A stretch of 64,000 nucleotides of DNA from Cellulomonas xylanilytica (GCF_007989805.1 NZ_BJUB01000001.1:434001-498000); one strand, 5' to 3'; counted from the first letter of the stretch, positions 30,045-39,674 are shown. Made by a program: numbers and translations. Notes: a model not told the origin generated them from the sequence alone.

Positions 30045-31430
30045 TCACAAGTGGTGAGCGCGGCCGATCACGATCGCTTCGGGCGTCGGCGAGGGTGCCG
30101 ATGCGGTGCCGGAATGGTCGGATCCACTGGCGATTCGTTCCGCGGCGTCGCGGTAGTGGCGAAGTGCGCGCTCGTGGAGCGCTGGTGTGACGGCGACGCT
30201 CGTCCCTCGCAGCTTCGCGGCGGCGAGCTCGGGAGAGTCGGTGATCTGTTCGCCGGTGAGGTTGGCGGCCCGGATCCGGAGGTGGCCGGAGCAAGCAAGG
30301 CGGTTGTAGGTCATCGAGTTCCAGGCGGCGATCTGGCTCATCGTGTCGACAGCCCCGTCTACTACCGCGCCCACAGCGCGTCGATCGAGCTCGCAGCTCG
30401 CCGCCCGGCCTACAGAAGCCCCGGTCAGTGGTGCCGTTTGGGCGAGGAGATGGCGCACGGCGATTGCATCGGCCCTAACCGTCGGGGCGCCCGGGCCAGG
30501 CGAGATGACATCGTGGAGGTCGCCGAGCACGCGCTGCCATGCTCGAGCGCGGACGATCTGCGGCAGCTGGGCGAGCGCGGGGTCGTCGGCGACCTGTCTC
30601 AGGTCGACGCCGTGGAAGGCGGCACAGTGGGCGTTGACCGCGAGACCGACGCCGGCGAAGTCATTCAGTGTCGCGACGGAGAAGTCCGGATGGCGCAGGG
30701 CGCCCCAGGCCGACCGGCGGAGCCGGGCGATTCGATCAGCGAGCTCGAGGAGCTCGTTGGCCGTGCGGATGGACGGATTGGCCAGCTCGATATCGTCGAG
30801 AGGGCCGGCCCCGGTCCGATCTTTCGCCTGGTGCACTGCATCGGCTGCCCATGCGCGGGATTCGTCGAAGGTTGGGATCCAGCGCCGCACACTCGACCAG
30901 TGGGTTCCGGCCTGTCCGACGCGCAAGCCGAGGGTGTCTGCTCCGCTGAGCACGGCCCCCGTCAAGTCCGCGACGCGGCCAAGTGCTCGTCGGCGGGCGG
31001 CGAAGTCCCACACGAGGGGACCGTCGGGGGAGCGCGACGTCCCGGCTACGTCGGTGTGCGTCGCGAGCAGGTCAACCGCCGCGCCGAGCGCCCTGGCTGC
31101 GTCCGCCCATGGGTGGTCGATCGGTTGCGGGATCGGGGGCAGGCGGTGGTCCTTGTCTTCGAGCGTCGGGATGGCGGTGACCATACGCAGTGCGGCGTAC
31201 TCGACAGGGTCTGTGCCCTGCGGCGGGGCGCTGGTGCCGTAGATCGTCGTCGCTCGCGCGGGGTCGACCAGGTGCCAGACGTGCCGCTCGATCGCGTCCA
31301 GCAGACCGTGGAACGACGCAACAGCGAGGTGGGCATCCCGGAGGTCGTCGAATCGGTGGGCTGCAGTCTGGGAGCCGCCGGCGTGGATGTGTCGCGCTGC
31401 CTGCTCCATCAGCGCGCCATATGTGGTCAC
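30045..31430 (-). CDS. Uncharacterised Ala-rich helical protein next to the relaxase
   Basis: 461 residues, not recognised. The sequence is almost entirely helical, alanine- and arginine-rich, with no signal peptide or membrane segment. One stretch, FDDLRDAHLAVASFHGLLDAIERHVWHL, lies near the N-terminus. The GTG start overlaps the stop of the upstream gene (GTGA at 31427-31430), so the two form a translationally coupled pair transcribed away from the relaxase. Position suggests an accessory mobilisation or regulatory role, which the sequence alone does not prove. Confidence 0.6.
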   Translation of the reverse strand: MTTYGALMEQAARHIHAGGSQTAAHRFDDLRDAHLAVASFHGLLDAIERHVWHLVDPARATTIYGTSAPPQGTDPVEYAALRMVTAIPTLEDKDHRLPPIPQPIDHPWADAARALGAAVDLLATHTDVAGTSRSPDGPLVWDFAARRRALGRVADLTGAVLSGADTLGLRVGQAGTHWSSVRRWIPTFDESRAWAADAVHQAKDRTGAGPLDDIELANPSIRTANELLELADRIARLRRSAWGALRHPDFSVATLNDFAGVGLAVNAHCAAFHGVDLRQVADDPALAQLPQIVRARAWQRVLGDLHDVISPGPGAPTVRADAIAVRHLLAQTAPLTGASVGRAASCELDRRAVGAVVDGAVDTMSQIAAWNSMTYNRLACSGHLRIRAANLTGEQITDSPELAAAKLRGTSVAVTPALHERALRHYRDAAERIASGSDHSGTASAPSPTPEAIVIGRAHHL

Positions 31431-31852
31431 GGCCGAAGGCCGGCGATCTTCGCGTGGGCGGTTCGCAGGCGGTGCTCGACGCGAGTGAGGCATGAGAGCT
31501 CGGCGCCGTCGACGCTCTGTTCCGCGAGGAGGCAGCTGACGTCGAGTGCGCAGTCGATGAGTTTCTGAACGACGTCGCGCGCCGCCTGGTGATCTTCGCC
31601 CGGCCGGAGGGGGCCGAGATCCATCGCCGGCGCGTCGGCGGCGAGGCCTTCGTGCAGCCACTCCAGCTCGTCGCGTGCTTCGCGTAGGTCCATCGCGACG
31701 TAGGCAAGCTCGACTCCGTCGGCGAAGTACGCGACGAGGCTGAGTCGAAGCGTTGAGTGGCCGGCCGTGTAGAGCAGCGACCAGAGTCCTGACCACGTCA
31801 CGGGCGTCTGCTCGAGCAGTGCTCCGGCGGGTGTAATCCATCCGACAGACAT
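31427..31852 (-). CDS. Uncharacterised small protein, first gene of the leftward pair
   Basis: 141 residues from ATG 31852, with GGAGG 7 nt upstream. No family recognised. It begins MSVGWITPAGALLEQTPVTW and becomes helical (DLREARDELEWLHEGLAAD, DVVQKLIDCALDVSCLL). Its promoter lies in the 350-bp gap shared with the divergent relaxase gene, where a long dyad (31970-32008) is placed. The overlap with the next gene indicates that the two products are made together. Confidence 0.6.
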   Translation of the reverse strand: MSVGWITPAGALLEQTPVTWSGLWSLLYTAGHSTLRLSLVAYFADGVELAYVAMDLREARDELEWLHEGLAADAPAMDLGPLRPGEDHQAARDVVQKLIDCALDVSCLLAEQSVDGAELSCLTRVEHRLRTAHAKIAGLRP

Positions 31853-32206
31853 CGTTCCTCCGTGAAGTCCTCGTTCTGCGTCCGTACTCGAATGCGACTT
31901 TGGTGCCAGGTGCCCAACGTCCGTTCGATCGGTACCCGGGCTGTGGACAACCAGTCGCGTGCCTGCCTGTGTGATCGATCGACGGGATGTTGATGACGAC
32001 GGATCACAGACGTAGGTGCGCCAATAGGCGCGCAACACGCGAGGTCGAGCAGCGACGAGCACGACGACGGTCGCGAGGAAGGAAGTGGGCCATGACACCT
32101 CTGGCACCAGTGGTCGATCACGCGGGCTCGGGCTCGCGTGTTACGCGGGACCGGGCGCACTACACGGCATGGGACTCACGTGCTCGACGCCGATCGCTGC
32201 TGCGTC
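31853..32206. other. Relaxase-side intergenic region, candidate oriT
   Basis: About 350 bp between the divergent starts. It holds the dyad at 31970-32008, a small inverted repeat GCGCC-AATA-GGCGC (32018-32031), and a GC-rich repeat near 32118-32145. Origins of transfer usually lie next to MobF relaxase genes and carry inverted repeats beside the nic site, so this is the best oriT candidate in the window. No known nic sequence was recognised. Confidence 0.35.
31970..32008. promoter_or_regulatory. Long dyad TGTGATC-N25-GATCACA (copy 1)
   Basis: TGTGATCGAT (31970-31979) and GATCACA (32002-32008) are inverted, with 25 nt between the 7-bp arms, and GATGACGA (31992-31999) lies between them. The same arms at the same distance, and the same internal octamer, occur at 63062-63100 upstream of another operon. 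It is a probable binding site for an island-encoded regulator. Confidence 0.55.
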
Positions 32207-35200
32207 ATGGTGATGACGCTGCACCGGCTGACGGCGGGAGCCGGCTACCAGTACCTGCTGCGGCACACCGCGTCCGGGGACTGCGACCGTTCCGGTGCCA
32301 CGTCGTTGACCGCCTACTACACCCAGTCTGGGAACCCGCCCGGACGGTGGCTCGGGGCGGGTCTGCAGGGCGTCGGGGGAGTAGAAGCCGTCGCTATGGA
32401 GCGCGGCGACGTGGTGCAGGAGGAACCCATGGCGCGGCTCTTCGGCAAGGGGTGCGACCCCGCGACGGGCGTTCCTCTCGGCCGCGCATACGTCACCGGG
32501 GACCCGGTGGCCAAGCGGGTTGAGGCCCAGATCAAGGCGCTCCCCGAAGAACTGGATGCCCACGCGCGGCGGGCAGCGATCGAGGCCATCACCCGCGTTG
32601 AGCTCGCGCGGGGTGCGCCGAAGGCCGTGGCTGGGTTCGACCTGACGTTCACTCCACCGAAGTCCGTCTCCACGTTGTGGGCGGTCGCCGACGACCGGAC
32701 GCAGGCCACGGTTCTGGCGGCGCACCGGGCCGCGGTCGACCAGGCGCTGCAGTTCCTCGAAGACCGGGCGTTGTACACGCGGACCGGGCACGCGGGGTGT
32801 CGGCAAGAACCGACCCTGGGTGCGATCGCGGTCGCATTCGAGCACTGGGACTCTCGGGCGGGGGACCCGAACCTGCACACGCACCTAGTGGTCGCGAACA
32901 AGGTGCAGGGCCTCGACGGGGCGTGGAGGTCGTTGGACTCGCGGGCGCTGCACCACGCGACGGTCGCGATCTCGGAGGTCTACGACGCGCTAATGGCCGA
33001 CGAGCTGGCGCGGCGATTGCCGGTGCGGTGGGAATGGCGGCACCGCGGGGCGCGGCGCAGCCCACGCCTTGAGGTCGACGGCGTCGCCGACGCGCTGATG
33101 GGGGAGTTCTCCACTCGCTCCACCCGCATCGACGAGGCGATGACCGACGAGGTCGCCCGGTTCGCCGCCACGCACGGAAGGACACCGAACCGGATCGAGA
33201 TCACGCGGCTTCGCCAGCAGGTCACCCGAGCGACTCGGCCGAGCAAGCACGTGCGCCCCCTGGGGGAACTGCTGGCTACGTGGCGCACCCGTGCGGCCAG
33301 CCTGACTGGGCGCAGCCCGGAGCAGCTCACGGCCGCGGCCCTTCGGCGAGAGCAGCGCGTCCCAATAGGTGCCGCGGCGGTGCCGGCGGAGGTCGTCGAG
33401 CGCGTGGCGCAGGTTGTGCTCGCTGGGGTGATGGAGCGCCGATCGACGTGGACGCGGTGGAACGTGCTCGCCGAGGCAGCGCGAGTGACGCGCGGCCTCG
33501 CGATGGCCAGCGTCGCCGATCGGCTCTACCTGCTCGACTCAGTGACGACGGTGGCGCTGCGGGACGGCGTCTCGACGGCAGCACCTGCCCTGTTCGAGTC
33601 CGGCCCACCGTTCCAGCGTCCTGACGGGACGTCGGTCTTCGACCGCCCCGACGAGGAACGCTTCACCGACCGGCGCGTCCTCGACGCCGAAGCCCGCCTG
33701 CTCACAGCGGCCGCTGCCGATGACGGTCCAGCGACGTCGTTGGCGGCGCTGGTCATGGCCGCCTCGGACGCCGGCACGCGGCTCGCGTCGGACCAAATGG
33801 AAGTCGTCCGGCAGGTTGCAACCTCTGGGCACCGTCTCGACGTGCTGGTCGGCCCCGCGGGGTCGGGCAAGACCACCACCCTGCGCGGCGTACGTCGAGC
33901 GTGGGAACACACCTACGGGAGGGGCGCGGTCATCGGGCTGGCGCCCTCGTCGTCTGCGGCAGCCGAACTCGCTCGGGCGCTCGAGATCCCGTGTGAGAAC
34001 ACCGCGAAGTGGACCTTCGAGTCCACCGGGCAGGGCGCTCAACGGCGCACCGACCTCACCGCACGTCTGGCCGGTGCCCGCGATGGTGCCGCACGTGACG
34101 GGGACTTGAGAGCGTTGCGGACGATCGAGACGGCGCTTGCCGCGCAGGCCCGTGAGACCGTCCGATGGTCCCTACAGGCGGGCCAGCTCGTGATCGTCGA
34201 CGAAGCGTCCCTCGCGGGGACGCTGACCCTCGACACCATCGTGGCGCAGGCTGGAACGGCGGGGGCGAAGGTCCTCCTGGTCGGCGACCACGGACAGCTG
34301 TCCGCGGTCGACGCCGGCGGGGCGTTCGGGTTGCTGGCCGACCGCACCCGCCCCGCGCGGCTCACATCCCTGTGGCGGTTCAGCCACCCCTGGGAAGCCG
34401 CAGCGAGCCTCGGCCTGCGTGACGGGGACCCCAGGGTGGTCGAGGAGTATGTCGAGCACGAGCGGGTGCGCGCCGGGGCTGCCGAGGCGATGCTCGAGGA
34501 CGCCTACACGGCGTGGGCGGCCGACGTCGAGGACGGCGTCGACGCGATCCTGATTGCGCCCGACGCCCGGACCGTCGCCGCGCTGAACGCCCGAGCTCAC
34601 CGCGACCGCGTCGCGGACGGCCTCGTGACCGGCGAGGGCGTGACCTCGGCATCCGGCGAACGGCTCGGGGTGGGGGACCGGATCGTCACCCGCCGTAACG
34701 AGCGCAGCCTTCGTCCCGCGGCTGCGGGCGCGAACTCGTACGTGCACAACGGCGACCTCTGGACCGTCACGCACACCCACCCCGACGGATCACTGACCGC
34801 CACGCGGACACGGTCCGCCACTGGGACAGGGGCGGCATCAGTGCTGCTCCCGGCTGACTACGTGGCGCAGGATGTCGAGCTCGGCTACGCCAGCACCACC
34901 CACCGCGCGCAGGGCATCACCGTCGACCGCACGCATGTACTGGCCCACCCCGGCATGGCGCGCGAGAACCTGTACGTCGCGATGACACGTGGACGCCACG
35001 CCAACCACGTCTACGTCGCACTGGATGCCGTCGACCCCGAATGCGACGACCTGCCCGACGCCCCGAGCAGCAGCGCCGGCCACGAGGTGCTCGCTGCGAT
35101 CATCGGCACGCCCAGCGCCGAGCAGTCCGCCACGGCGCAGATCGCCGCCGCGCAGGACGCCGCCGGCTCGATGCACCGGCTGCAACCCATCCGACGGACG

Positions 35201-35764
35201 CTGCTGGCCGAGGCATCCCGCAACCGGTGGACCCAGGAGCTGGACCGAGCAGGACTTCGCGCCGAGACCATCCGCGACCTGCAGACGGCATCTGAGGCAG
35301 GAACGCTGTTCACGAGGCTCGATCGCATCGCCACCCTCACCCCCGATCCAGCCGCCATCGTTGCCGAACTGGTCAAGGCCGCGACCGCCGACGCCTCGGT
35401 CGAGGCCTTGACCAGCGAGGCGAACGGATGGCTGCGCGCACACGCGGAGAACCCCCAGGAAGTTCCTGCGTCGAGCAGCAGTGCGGGGCTCGATCACGAC
35501 GGCCTCGCGATGATCGCGACCGTCGAGCACCTCATCGCCGAACGAGCTGCCGCGCTCACCGGCTCCGTGCTCGACGAGCAGCCTGCCTGGCTCGAGCGAC
35601 TCGGCCCCGAACCGCGGGACCCCCGCGCACGAGCCGCCTGGCTCGCGGAGATCACCGCCACGGCCGCGCACCTGGACGAACAACGACCGCAGCTGCGCGG
35701 GCCGGCGCGAGCACCAAGTGGCCCCCCTGAGAGCGTCGTGAGCCGGGGAGTGTCGGTCCGATGA
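32207..35764 (+). CDS. mobF: MobF-family conjugative relaxase-helicase
   Basis: About 1185 residues. The N-terminal relaxase domain has the catalytic tyrosine pair (TAYYTQSGNPPGRW, Tyr37-Tyr38) and the three-histidine metal site (His213 in EHWDSR, His224 and His226 in DPNLHTHLVVANK). The C-terminal half is a RecD/TraI-type SF1 helicase: VLVGPAGSGKTTTLRGV (Walker A), LVIVDEASLAG (Walker B), LLVGDHGQLSAVDAGG, YASTTHRAQGITVDRTHVL and LYVAMTRGRHANHVY. It nicks and unwinds element DNA for transfer. ATG 32207 was chosen because it gives the usual MTLHRLTAGAGYQYLLRHTA start; a GTG at 32180 is possible. It overlaps the next gene by 4 bp. Its presence marks the island as conjugative or mobilisable. 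Confidence 0.93.
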   Translation: MVMTLHRLTAGAGYQYLLRHTASGDCDRSGATSLTAYYTQSGNPPGRWLGAGLQGVGGVEAVAMERGDVVQEEPMARLFGKGCDPATGVPLGRAYVTGDPVAKRVEAQIKALPEELDAHARRAAIEAITRVELARGAPKAVAGFDLTFTPPKSVSTLWAVADDRTQATVLAAHRAAVDQALQFLEDRALYTRTGHAGCRQEPTLGAIAVAFEHWDSRAGDPNLHTHLVVANKVQGLDGAWRSLDSRALHHATVAISEVYDALMADELARRLPVRWEWRHRGARRSPRLEVDGVADALMGEFSTRSTRIDEAMTDEVARFAATHGRTPNRIEITRLRQQVTRATRPSKHVRPLGELLATWRTRAASLTGRSPEQLTAAALRREQRVPIGAAAVPAEVVERVAQVVLAGVMERRSTWTRWNVLAEAARVTRGLAMASVADRLYLLDSVTTVALRDGVSTAAPALFESGPPFQRPDGTSVFDRPDEERFTDRRVLDAEARLLTAAAADDGPATSLAALVMAASDAGTRLASDQMEVVRQVATSGHRLDVLVGPAGSGKTTTLRGVRRAWEHTYGRGAVIGLAPSSSAAAELARALEIPCENTAKWTFESTGQGAQRRTDLTARLAGARDGAARDGDLRALRTIETALAAQARETVRWSLQAGQLVIVDEASLAGTLTLDTIVAQAGTAGAKVLLVGDHGQLSAVDAGGAFGLLADRTRPARLTSLWRFSHPWEAAASLGLRDGDPRVVEEYVEHERVRAGAAEAMLEDAYTAWAADVEDGVDAILIAPDARTVAALNARAHRDRVADGLVTGEGVTSASGERLGVGDRIVTRRNERSLRPAAAGANSYVHNGDLWTVTHTHPDGSLTATRTRSATGTGAASVLLPADYVAQDVELGYASTTHRAQGITVDRTHVLAHPGMARENLYVAMTRGRHANHVYVALDAVDPECDDLPDAPSSSAGHEVLAAIIGTPSAEQSATAQIAAAQDAAGSMHRLQPIRRTLLAEASRNRWTQELDRAGLRAETIRDLQTASEAGTLFTRLDRIATLTPDPAAIVAELVKAATADASVEALTSEANGWLRAHAENPQEVPASSSSAGLDHDGLAMIATVEHLIAERAAALTGSVLDEQPAWLERLGPEPRDPRARAAWLAEITATAAHLDEQRPQLRGPARAPSGPPESVVSRGVSVR

Positions 35765-36156
35765 CGCGCATGAGGCGCAAAGCCCCGGCAGCCCAGCAGG
35801 ACTTCTTTCCTCAGCGCACCTTCCTGGCGCCGATAGGTCCGCCTACCCCGATCGTCTGGTCCGCGTTCACCGCGGCCGAGCAAGAACTGCTGCTCGAAGA
35901 CCTTGACGGTTGGGTGACCTGGCTGGCCGAGCGCTACCGGCTGGACCACCGCGTGGTGCCGGGATGCTGGACTCAGCACCCAGAACTGATCGAGGAGCTA
36001 TCCGCGTTGCAGCTCGCGTGGCAGGGCGCCTTCTCCATGAGCGCAGTCCCCGATGCGCCACTGAACTGGCACGAACGATTCGCCGTCGCCCGCCTACGCA
36101 TCAGTGACTGGGTCTCGCGGTCCGGCTGTAGACCTGACGCCCACCGTTCCCTCTAG
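35761..36156 (+). CDS. Small relaxase-linked protein (DUF4913-like)
   Basis: 131 residues. The ATG overlaps the relaxase stop (ATGA). The core VTWLAERYRLDHRVVPGCWTQHPELIEELSALQLAWQGAF resembles the small DUF4913-type proteins encoded beside relaxases on actinobacterial conjugative elements, but the assignment is by pattern only. It is cytoplasmic by sequence. Translational coupling suggests a relaxosome or transfer accessory function (inference). Confidence 0.6.
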   Translation: MTRMRRKAPAAQQDFFPQRTFLAPIGPPTPIVWSAFTAAEQELLLEDLDGWVTWLAERYRLDHRVVPGCWTQHPELIEELSALQLAWQGAFSMSAVPDAPLNWHERFAVARLRISDWVSRSGCRPDAHRSL

Positions 36157-36403
36157 GCGCGACGCCGCTGGGCGAGGGGTACGCCGGCCGCGGTCCCAGG
36201 CCACGTCCAGGAACTGCTCGCTCGGGACCCATCCGGGCGAACCTCTGTTCCGAACTCCCGGCGTCAGCAACATTTCGACACGAGGCGCCTGCTCGGCCGG
36301 GCCGGAACGGAGCCTTCATGGGCTTGCATCAGGAGCCCGAGACTGTCGCCTCCGGCGCCCCCGCTCGGTCCACCAGAAATCACGTCGACCGAGGCTGCCG
36401 CGG

Positions 36404-37966
36404 ATGAGCGCGGTGAGGCGAACCCGAATGGGCTCGGGGCTGCTGGCTGCCCTGGCGGGCATCCTTGCTGCGGCGACCACCCTCGCCGTCGCGCAGCTCG
36501 TCGCGGTCGTCCTCTCGCCGCAGGCAGCACCGCTCATCGCCGTCGGCGCGGCCTTCATCGATGCCACGCCGCCGGCGCTCAAGGACTTCGCGATCGCCAC
36601 CTTCGGCACCAACGACAAGCTCGCCCTCCTGGTCAGCATGTCAGTGGTGATCGCTGTGGTCGCCGCCGTCGCCGGGGTGCTCGCGCGCCGCAGATGGGCG
36701 CTCGGCGCCGGAGTCGTCCTCGTCCTCGCGGTGGTGGGTGCGGTAGCGGCGGCCGTGCGACCGAACGCCAGCCCTTTTGCCATCGTCCCGAGCCTCGTCG
36801 GCGGAGCCGTCGGCCTGCTCACCCTGCGGTTCCTCCTCTCCCGGCTGCCCGGAGGAGGCTTGTCGACCTCACCGAGTGGTGAAGCTCCCGCACACGGCCT
36901 CGGACGGCGCTCCTTCCTCGCCGCGGCCTTGGTCACAGCGGCCGTCGCAACCGCAGCCGGCGTCGGTGCCCAGCTGCTCGGCGCCGCGACGCAGACCGTC
37001 GAGGCGGCACGCCGCGCCCTGCGCCTCCCGGCACCGTTCCGCAAGGCGAAGCCTCTGCCTGCGGGTGTGGAGTCCGCCGTCGAGGGCTCCGAGCCGTTCG
37101 TGACGCCCAACGACGGCTTCTACCGGATCGACACGGCACTGACCATCCCTCAGGTCGACGCCGACTCGTGGCGGCTGCGCGTGCACGGACTCGTCGAGGA
37201 GGAGGTCGAGATCTCCTTCCAGGACCTCCTCGAGGCCGACCTGGTCGAGTCCTGGGTGACGCTCACGTGCGTGTCCAACGTGGTCGGCGGGGACCTGGCG
37301 GGCAATGCCAAGTGGCTCGGGCTGCCGATCCGAGAGCTCTTGGCTCGGGCGCGGCCAACCACCGATGCCGACATGGTCCTGTCGACGAGCATCGACGGCT
37401 TCACCGCTTCGACCCCGCTCACGGCCCTCACCGACGATCGCGATGCTCTGCTGGCGATCGGGATGAACGACGAGCCGCTCCCCGCCGTCCACGGTTATCC
37501 CGTCCGCATGGTCGTTCCCGGGCTATACGGGTTCGTCTCCGCCACCAAGTGGGTCGTCGACCTCGAGGTGACCCGGTACGCCGACGCCCGCGCGTACTGG
37601 ACAGACCGGGGCTGGTCGGAGAAGGGACCGATCAAGACGGCGTCACGCATCGAGGTCCCCGGCCCGTTCGCCCGGATCCCCGCCGGTCAGGTCGCGATCG
37701 GAGGCACCGCGTGGGCCCAGCAGCGCGGCATCACCGCCGTCGAGGTGCAGGTGGACGACGGTGACTGGGCGCTGGCGACACTCGCGACGGAAGCCTCCGT
37801 TGACACCTGGCGGCAGTGGTCCTTCGTCTGGGATGCGACCCCGGGCCTGCACCAGCTGACGGTCCGCGCGACGGACGCCACCGGAGAGGTCCAGACGGCG
37901 GAACGGGTCGACACCGTCCCTGACGGAGCAACCGGCCAGCACTCGATCTCCGTCACGGTGGACTAG
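36404..37966 (+). CDS. Membrane-anchored sulfite-oxidase-type molybdopterin oxidoreductase
   Basis: 520 residues from ATG 36404. Four or so hydrophobic segments in the first ~150 residues are followed by RRSFLAAALVTAAVATAAGVGAQ, which looks like a further membrane or export segment. The catalytic domain (residues ~215-420) has the molybdenum-ligand cysteine in SWVTLTCVSNVVGGDLAGNAKWLG and FTASTPL, HGYPVRMVVPGLYGFVSATKWV. The C-terminal ~90 residues form the Ig-like dimerisation domain of sulfite oxidases (RGITAVEVQVDDGDW). It probably acts outside the cell on a sulfite-like or oxidised substrate. It converges with the TlpA-like gene. Confidence 0.85.
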   Translation: MSAVRRTRMGSGLLAALAGILAAATTLAVAQLVAVVLSPQAAPLIAVGAAFIDATPPALKDFAIATFGTNDKLALLVSMSVVIAVVAAVAGVLARRRWALGAGVVLVLAVVGAVAAAVRPNASPFAIVPSLVGGAVGLLTLRFLLSRLPGGGLSTSPSGEAPAHGLGRRSFLAAALVTAAVATAAGVGAQLLGAATQTVEAARRALRLPAPFRKAKPLPAGVESAVEGSEPFVTPNDGFYRIDTALTIPQVDADSWRLRVHGLVEEEVEISFQDLLEADLVESWVTLTCVSNVVGGDLAGNAKWLGLPIRELLARARPTTDADMVLSTSIDGFTASTPLTALTDDRDALLAIGMNDEPLPAVHGYPVRMVVPGLYGFVSATKWVVDLEVTRYADARAYWTDRGWSEKGPIKTASRIEVPGPFARIPAGQVAIGGTAWAQQRGITAVEVQVDDGDWALATLATEASVDTWRQWSFVWDATPGLHQLTVRATDATGEVQTAERVDTVPDGATGQHSISVTVD

Positions 37967-38043
37967 CTCCTTTTCGCTGACCAGCCCACTGCGTACGTCG
38001 CTCGTTGCGTCCGAGGTGCGGCGGGTGGGTTCCGCAGTGCGCA

Positions 38044-38700
38044 CTACGTGCTTGTTGGCGTCGGCGCGGCGAGGTCAGCGAGGACGTTGTCGACGATCGT
38101 GCGCAGCGTCGATCCCTCCGCCAGGCCCACGATGCGTGCCGCGACCCGGCCCTGCTGGTCGAGCACCACGGTCGTCGGCACGGCTTGGACCGGGACAACG
38201 GCGGCGAGCTCGGCGATCGCGGCGCCGTCGGTGTCTTCAAGGGAGGGGTAGGGCACGGAGAACTCGCGCTGGAACGCCTGGGCCGTGCCTTTGGCGTCGG
38301 TGCGGTTGATCCCGAGGACTCGCACGCCCTGGTCTTCGTAGTCGTTGGCCAATGCGACGAGGTCTGGGGCTTCCTTGCGACAGGGAGGGCATGCCGCATA
38401 CCAGGTGTTCAGGACAATGACGTTCCCCAGCCAGGCCGACGTGTCAATGGCCTTACCTTCGTAATCGGTCCCGGTGAGGATGACGGCGTCGCCGCGGTCA
38501 GCAACCGGCCACGTCTGGGTCGTGCCGTCGCCCGACTGGTAACCCTGATCGATGACGTCGGCGGGTTGGCTGCCCTCCTTGGTGGTGTCTGCAGCGCATC
38601 CGCTCCCGAGTACGACGAAGAGGGCCACCACGGCGGCTGCGCGGGTGCTGGCGCGAAGTCGTCCAGGCCCGGCGCCGGTGCGAACGTGGGCGGTGATCAT
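38044..38700 (-). CDS. TlpA/ResA-like thioredoxin-fold lipoprotein
   Basis: 218 residues. A lipoprotein signal peptide ends in the lipobox LGSGC (about Cys36). The mature part is a TlpA-type thioredoxin fold with redox motif CPPC in VIVLNTWYAACPPCRKEAPDLVALA, and cis-proline region VPTTVVLDQQGRVAARIVG. Such proteins reduce or oxidise cysteines outside the membrane, for example in metalloprotein or cytochrome maturation. ATG 38700 was chosen; the longer upstream frame lacks a signal peptide at its start. It sits between the sulfite-oxidase-type enzyme and the copper genes. Confidence 0.88.
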   Translation of the reverse strand: MITAHVRTGAGPGRLRASTRAAAVVALFVVLGSGCAADTTKEGSQPADVIDQGYQSGDGTTQTWPVADRGDAVILTGTDYEGKAIDTSAWLGNVIVLNTWYAACPPCRKEAPDLVALANDYEDQGVRVLGINRTDAKGTAQAFQREFSVPYPSLEDTDGAAIAELAAVVPVQAVPTTVVLDQQGRVAARIVGLAEGSTLRTIVDNVLADLAAPTPTST

Positions 38701-38729
38701 GCTAGTCCTATCAGGGTAGGCCCAGCCGC

Positions 38730-39015
38730 TCAGCGGCCGAGCGACGGTCGCGGGTCCACCGTCGACCCGTTCACGTGGAGTTCGAAGTGCGGGCGCGGGC
38801 ACCGGACAAGCCGGTGTTGCCGACGAGCCCGCCCTTGGCCACGCCCTGGCCGGCCTCGACGACCAAGCGGGTCACGTGGTTGAAGCTGCTCGTTAGAGCA
38901 TTTCGTCGACGGTGCCGTAGTCAAGCATGAACCGGTTGCGAAGCCGTTGCGCCACTGCGACCAGACCGCGGTCCCGTCGCGGCGCGCGGTGTTGCACCCG
39001 ACCCGGGCGAGCTCG
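38730..39015 (-). pseudogene. Broken remnant of an M23 peptidase gene
   Basis: Read on the minus strand in shifting frames, this stretch gives VGCNT, GTAVWSQWRNGF, FMLDYGTVDE, SSFNHVTRLVVEAGQGVAKGG, VGNTGLSGA and HFELHVNGSTVDPRPSLGR followed by a stop. These match, in order, the C-terminal half of the M23 peptidase encoded at 49996-51468. At least two single-base losses break the frame, and the N-terminal half, including the coiled coil, is absent. It is a decayed duplicate or the scar of a rearrangement. Confidence 0.75.
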
Positions 39016-39050
39016 GCCCGAAGTCACGGCTCGTGGGCCACCCGGTCCGG

Positions 39051-39674
39051 TCAGAGGTCGCTGTGCAGATTGGTCATCTCGGTGATCTCAGCGTTCTGCG
39101 CGTCAATGATCGTGCGGGCGAGCGCCCGTGCGTCCGAGTTCTCGCCGTCCGCGATCTCCTGCTCGGACATCTCGATCGCGCCCTGGTGGTGGGCGATCAT
39201 CAGCTCCAGGAAGCGCTGGTCGAATTCTGTGCCCGAGAGCGATTCGAGCTCAGCCATCGCACCTTCCTGATCCATTCCGTTCATCTCCATGCCCCCGTGG
39301 TCCATGCCCCCATGCTCCATCGCGTCCGGTGCCGACTCACCCCAGGCCTCGAGCCACTCAGTCATCTGCTCGATCTCGGGCTGCTGGGCGGCGGAGATCT
39401 GTTCGCCGAGGGCCTTGACCTCGGGGTGCGTCCCCTTGCTCACGGCGAGGTCCGCCATCTCGATGGCCCCCTGGTGGTGCACGATCATCATCTGAGCGAA
39501 CTCGGTGTCAGCCTCGTTGTGCGTCGCAACCTGTGCGTCGGCCGACGTCGTCGCGTCGCCCGAGCCTGCAGATGCGTCGTCCGAGGACGGGTTGCTCGAG
39601 CAAGCAGCGAGCGAGAGGGCGAGCGTTGTAACGGCCGCGGCGGCGGCCAGGCGTCGACGTACGGGGGTGGTCAT
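39051..39674 (-). CDS. DUF305 lipoprotein, probable periplasmic metal-binding protein
   Basis: 207 residues. A lipobox (LSLAAC) follows a short signal peptide. The mature protein has two DUF305 repeats, each with a HHQGAIEMA-type motif (MIVHHQGAIEMADLA and MIAHHQGAIEMSEQE). A Met/His-rich linker between them (MEHGGMDHGGMEMNGM) is suited to copper or silver binding. DUF305 proteins such as CopM bind copper outside the membrane. GAGGAG lies before ATG 39674. The place next to the two-component system and the P1B ATPase supports a copper-handling role. Confidence 0.87.
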   Translation of the reverse strand: MTTPVRRRLAAAAAVTTLALSLAACSSNPSSDDASAGSGDATTSADAQVATHNEADTEFAQMMIVHHQGAIEMADLAVSKGTHPEVKALGEQISAAQQPEIEQMTEWLEAWGESAPDAMEHGGMDHGGMEMNGMDQEGAMAELESLSGTEFDQRFLELMIAHHQGAIEMSEQEIADGENSDARALARTIIDAQNAEITEMTNLHSDL

